Origin: Candidatus Neoanaerotignum tabaqchaliae
GTDB lineage: Bacteria; Bacillota; Clostridia; Lachnospirales; Anaerotignaceae
NCBI GenBank assembly: GCA_904420235.1
Contig: CAJFUS010000020.1
Coordinates: 1-33,612 of the forward strand
Length of the DNA: 33,612 nucleotides
Direction: 5' to 3'
Within the stretch, counting starts at the first letter, position 1. Each line of letters opens with the position of its first letter. Shown in pieces: positions 31,515 through 33,612 of this stretch. The notes beneath the pieces are model-generated. The model was not told the origin of the DNA and made no database searches. It saw nothing but the letters and a program-made list of their open reading frames with translations. Made by a program: the position numbers and the translations under genes.

Positions 31515-32688
31515 TTTCATCTACCTCCAGCAAATATTCATCAACTGCTTCTTTAAGCAGCTCTTCTACATTTAAAATACTTTTTCCCTCAAACTGCGCT
31601 CCCGCCATGGCGCTGTGGCCGCCACCGCCTACTTTTTTAAGTATGGCCTGAACGTCAACATCTCCGTTGCTTCTAGCGCTTACATATACCATGCCTGAGT
31701 ATTGGCACAAAACAAACGACGCCTTTACACCCTTAACGCCCAGAAGTTCGTCAGCCGCCCTTGCGCAGGCAAGATATATATTTTTATGACTCTCCTCACA
31801 CTTTGAGAATATAATTCCATCTTTATATATAACAGAGTTCTCAACCGCACCTGCCTTAGCTCTCTCAAGACGCATTGTGCTTTTAAAAAGGTTACGCACA
31901 ACTGAGCTGTCGGCGCCGCAGCGGCAAAGATAAGCCGCCGTTAAAAATACATGCTCTCCCGAATTAACGCCAAAATCCCTTGTGTCAACCACAATACCAG
32001 CCAACATGGCCTCAGCCTCAACGGGACGTATATATATGTTAAGGTCCATCAATATAGAAGCTACAATCTCGCATGTAGAGGAATACTCGGTTTTAACACA
32101 AACAATATCAGCCTTGGCAATATCGTCAAAACCGTTTTTGTGGTGGTCTATTATAAGCCTCTTTCCAGCTTTTTCATATATTTCATATTTTTCGATAATG
32201 TCTTTTGAATGCGTGTCAAGTACTACAACAAGAGAATTTTCACTTACCATGCTGTCAGCCTTATGTGCCGGTATAAATACTCCGTCATAAGCCCCATCTA
32301 TAAGGAATTTGTCATATATGTCTTTAACCGCAAACACATCAATGCCCATAACAATAAAGCATTTCTTTTTATGTTTGCGGCATAGGGCATAAATTCCAGC
32401 GCAGGCACCGAAGCTATCAAAATCAGCTCTTTTGTGCCCCATTAAAAATACATTTTCCGCCTTTTTAACAATATTTTCTATCTCCGCAGATATTTCTTCA
32501 TTTTTAATATTGACAGGCTGCAAAAAACCTATTGCCCCGAACAAAGCCGCAGCCAGTAAAAATAAACACCCTGCTAAATAATATGATATGTCATACCTAA
32601 AAACAAAGCATACCGCGGAAATTAAAATAAATACTGCAAAAGCGGTTTTTGAAACAGCACCCGATGGAAAATGGAACATTTTTTTCAT
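31486..32688 (-). CDS. Short GdpP-like DHH/DHHA1 phosphodiesterase
   Basis: A 400-residue protein with two membrane helices (14-30, 36-56) joined almost directly to a DHH domain. Motifs are GHKRADFDSFG (84-94), VVLDTH (155-160) and IIDHHKNG (179-186), then the C-terminal DHHA1 domain with VGGGGHSAMAGAQF. In Firmicutes the membrane DHH enzyme at this locus, GdpP, hydrolyses c-di-AMP; it usually has about 650 residues with PAS and degenerate GGDEF domains in between. Those are absent here, with only about 20 residues in their place, while the catalytic part looks complete. The start at 32688 is 8 nt after GGAGG. It follows pheA by 14 bp and overlaps rplI. Confidence 0.88.
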   Translation of the reverse strand: MKKMFHFPSGAVSKTAFAVFILISAVCFVFRYDISYYLAGCLFLLAAALFGAIGFLQPVNIKNEEISAEIENIVKKAENVFLMGHKRADFDSFGACAGIYALCRKHKKKCFIVMGIDVFAVKDIYDKFLIDGAYDGVFIPAHKADSMVSENSLVVVLDTHSKDIIEKYEIYEKAGKRLIIDHHKNGFDDIAKADIVCVKTEYSSTCEIVASILMDLNIYIRPVEAEAMLAGIVVDTRDFGVNSGEHVFLTAAYLCRCGADSSVVRNLFKSTMRLERAKAGAVENSVIYKDGIIFSKCEESHKNIYLACARAADELLGVKGVKASFVLCQYSGMVYVSARSNGDVDVQAILKKVGGGGHSAMAGAQFEGKSILNVEELLKEAVDEYLLEVDENESNTSSRC

Positions 32689-32702
32689 TCCACAAGCCTC
32701 CG

Positions 32703-33527
32703 CTACCATTTTATTATGTCATAAGTTCCCAAGAGTTTAAAGAAATTTGTTTTTCTTTCCAGCATTTTAAGGGCGTCAATTCTGTCATTTATGTTATCAC
32801 ACTCCAAGTCTATATAAAATATATAGGCTCCAAGATGGTCCTTCATTGGTCTTGACTCTATTTTAGTAAGGTTTATGTCCCATATAGACAATATATCAAG
32901 GGCTTTATACAGCTCTCCCGGTTTGTGGTCTATTGAAAAAACAAGACTTGTTTTTCCTTTTCTTGTTATGCCGGTATCCTGCTTTGAAACCGCAAAAAAC
33001 CTTGTTTCATTGTGGCTTTTATCCTGTATGCCTTTTTCAACTATACTAAGTCCATAAATCTCAGCCGCCGATTCAGTTGAAACAGCAAAATAATTTTTAT
33101 CGCTTTCACTTACAATTTTTGCCGCCTCAGAGTTTGACAAGACCTGAATTGTCTCAACATTTTCATAATGTTCCTCAAGATATTTTCGGCACTGTGCAAG
33201 AGACTGAGGGTGCGAGAATATTTTTTCCGGATATTTGCCCACACATTCTGCACGAGTCATTAAATTGTGGCGTATAGGCACTGTAATCTCCGCCTTAATA
33301 AAAAGCTCTACATCAAATATAAGAGAATCCAGCGTAAAATTAACAGTTCCTTCTATGGAATTTTCAAAAGGCACAACGCCCTCGTCAACATCGCCGTTCT
33401 CAACGGCCTTAAGCACGTCCGTTATTTTAGAAAAGGGCACAATATCACATACTCCCGCGTTTTTGGCATATTTAACGGCCGCCATTTGAGAAAATGTTCC
33501 CTCAGGCCCAAGATAGCCTATCTTCAT
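32703..33527 (-). CDS. pheA: Prephenate dehydratase
   Basis: A 274-residue enzyme that converts prephenate to phenylpyruvate in phenylalanine synthesis. The catalytic domain (1-180) begins KIGYLGPEGTFS and holds the essential T175-R176-F177 in SHNETRF. A C-terminal ACT domain (about 192-272) with HKPGELYKAL and ESRP (224-227) binds phenylalanine for feedback inhibition. There is no fused chorismate mutase domain. ATG 33527 is chosen with AGGTGA upstream; TTG two codons earlier is possible. It overlaps closely with an upstream reading frame and precedes the gdpP-like gene. Confidence 0.94.
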   Translation of the reverse strand: MKIGYLGPEGTFSQMAAVKYAKNAGVCDIVPFSKITDVLKAVENGDVDEGVVPFENSIEGTVNFTLDSLIFDVELFIKAEITVPIRHNLMTRAECVGKYPEKIFSHPQSLAQCRKYLEEHYENVETIQVLSNSEAAKIVSESDKNYFAVSTESAAEIYGLSIVEKGIQDKSHNETRFFAVSKQDTGITRKGKTSLVFSIDHKPGELYKALDILSIWDINLTKIESRPMKDHLGAYIFYIDLECDNINDRIDALKMLERKTNFFKLLGTYDIIKW

Positions 33528-33541
33528 ACTCAAAAAATCAC

Positions 33542-33612
33542 CTAACCTGAAAATTTATCATTACTATCGCCATAAACAGCATTCATTTTTTGCCTTATGT
33601 CACAGCTAATTT
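33542..33612 (-). CDS. C-terminal end of an upstream gene (partial)
   Basis: One minus-strand frame is open from the window edge to a TAG at 33542-33544, ending ...RQKMNAVYGDSNDKFSG. The other two frames are closed. The stop lies beside the pheA ribosome binding site, as expected in an operon. Too little is present to assign a family. Confidence 0.45.
   Translation of the reverse strand, partial: ISCDIRQKMNAVYGDSNDKFSG

Noticed and set aside
1..33612. Mobile elements, prophage, tRNA or rRNA genes
   Set aside because: No transposase, integrase, phage structural gene, tRNA-like cloverleaf or rRNA stretch was seen in either strand by reading; a tRNAscan or IS search was not possible here.

Overview
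This 33.6 kb window is chromosomal DNA from a low-GC, anaerobic, Gram-positive bacterium. It is most likely a Clostridia member, possibly close to Lachnospiraceae or Anaerotignum-like anaerobes. Several things point there: AT-rich DNA with many ATA isoleucine codons, strong AGGAGG-type ribosome binding sites, frequent TTG starts, short hairpin-plus-T terminators, a clostridial 2[4Fe-4S] ferredoxin, a PdaA-type deacetylase, a YtvI-like permease, and the Firmicute gene order gdpP-rplI-dnaB. The species cannot be fixed from the window. I see no insertion sequence, prophage, CRISPR array, rRNA or tRNA.

Layout. 1-4200: two drug exporters facing each other. A MATE gene lies behind a leader with an attenuator (candidate guanidine-IV riboswitch), and a MarR-MFS pair has an operator in its own promoter. 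4200-7200: wecB epimerase, a DUF1858 CxxC protein, a cyclase-family hydrolase and an acidic lipoprotein whose start lies in a homopolymer and is out of frame. 7200-9800: a tight NUDIX-ROK glucokinase-beta-carbonic anhydrase operon, with a PPOX-family flavin protein divergent from it. 9900-14700: NADP-isocitrate dehydrogenase, an unknown small protein, a thioesterase, a DtxR-type metal regulator with a palindromic operator, an HD hydrolase, cysteine synthase and an orphan membrane protein. 14900-19500: a two-component system and a GntP permease. 19800-24750: TrmL, a PerR-type regulator with a PerR-like box, a CoA-transferase, ExoIII, dCMP deaminase and a membrane protein joining an MPN/JAMM-like domain to LysM. 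25000-27800: pgi coupled to a pdaA-like deacetylase, then a 56-residue ferredoxin. 27850-33612: YtvI-like permease, sugar acetyltransferase and the pheA-gdpP-rplI-dnaB cluster.

How it fits together. Most of the window is core metabolism, DNA and RNA maintenance and stress sensing, mostly on the minus strand with convergent pairs separated by bidirectional terminators. Glucokinase and glucose-6-phosphate isomerase serve upper glycolysis. PerR, the DtxR-like regulator, ferredoxin and the DUF1858 protein reflect iron and redox biology of an anaerobe. The least ordinary items are the MPN-like/LysM membrane protein, the short GdpP lacking PAS and GGDEF, the leader of the MATE gene, and the A7 tract at the lipoprotein start.
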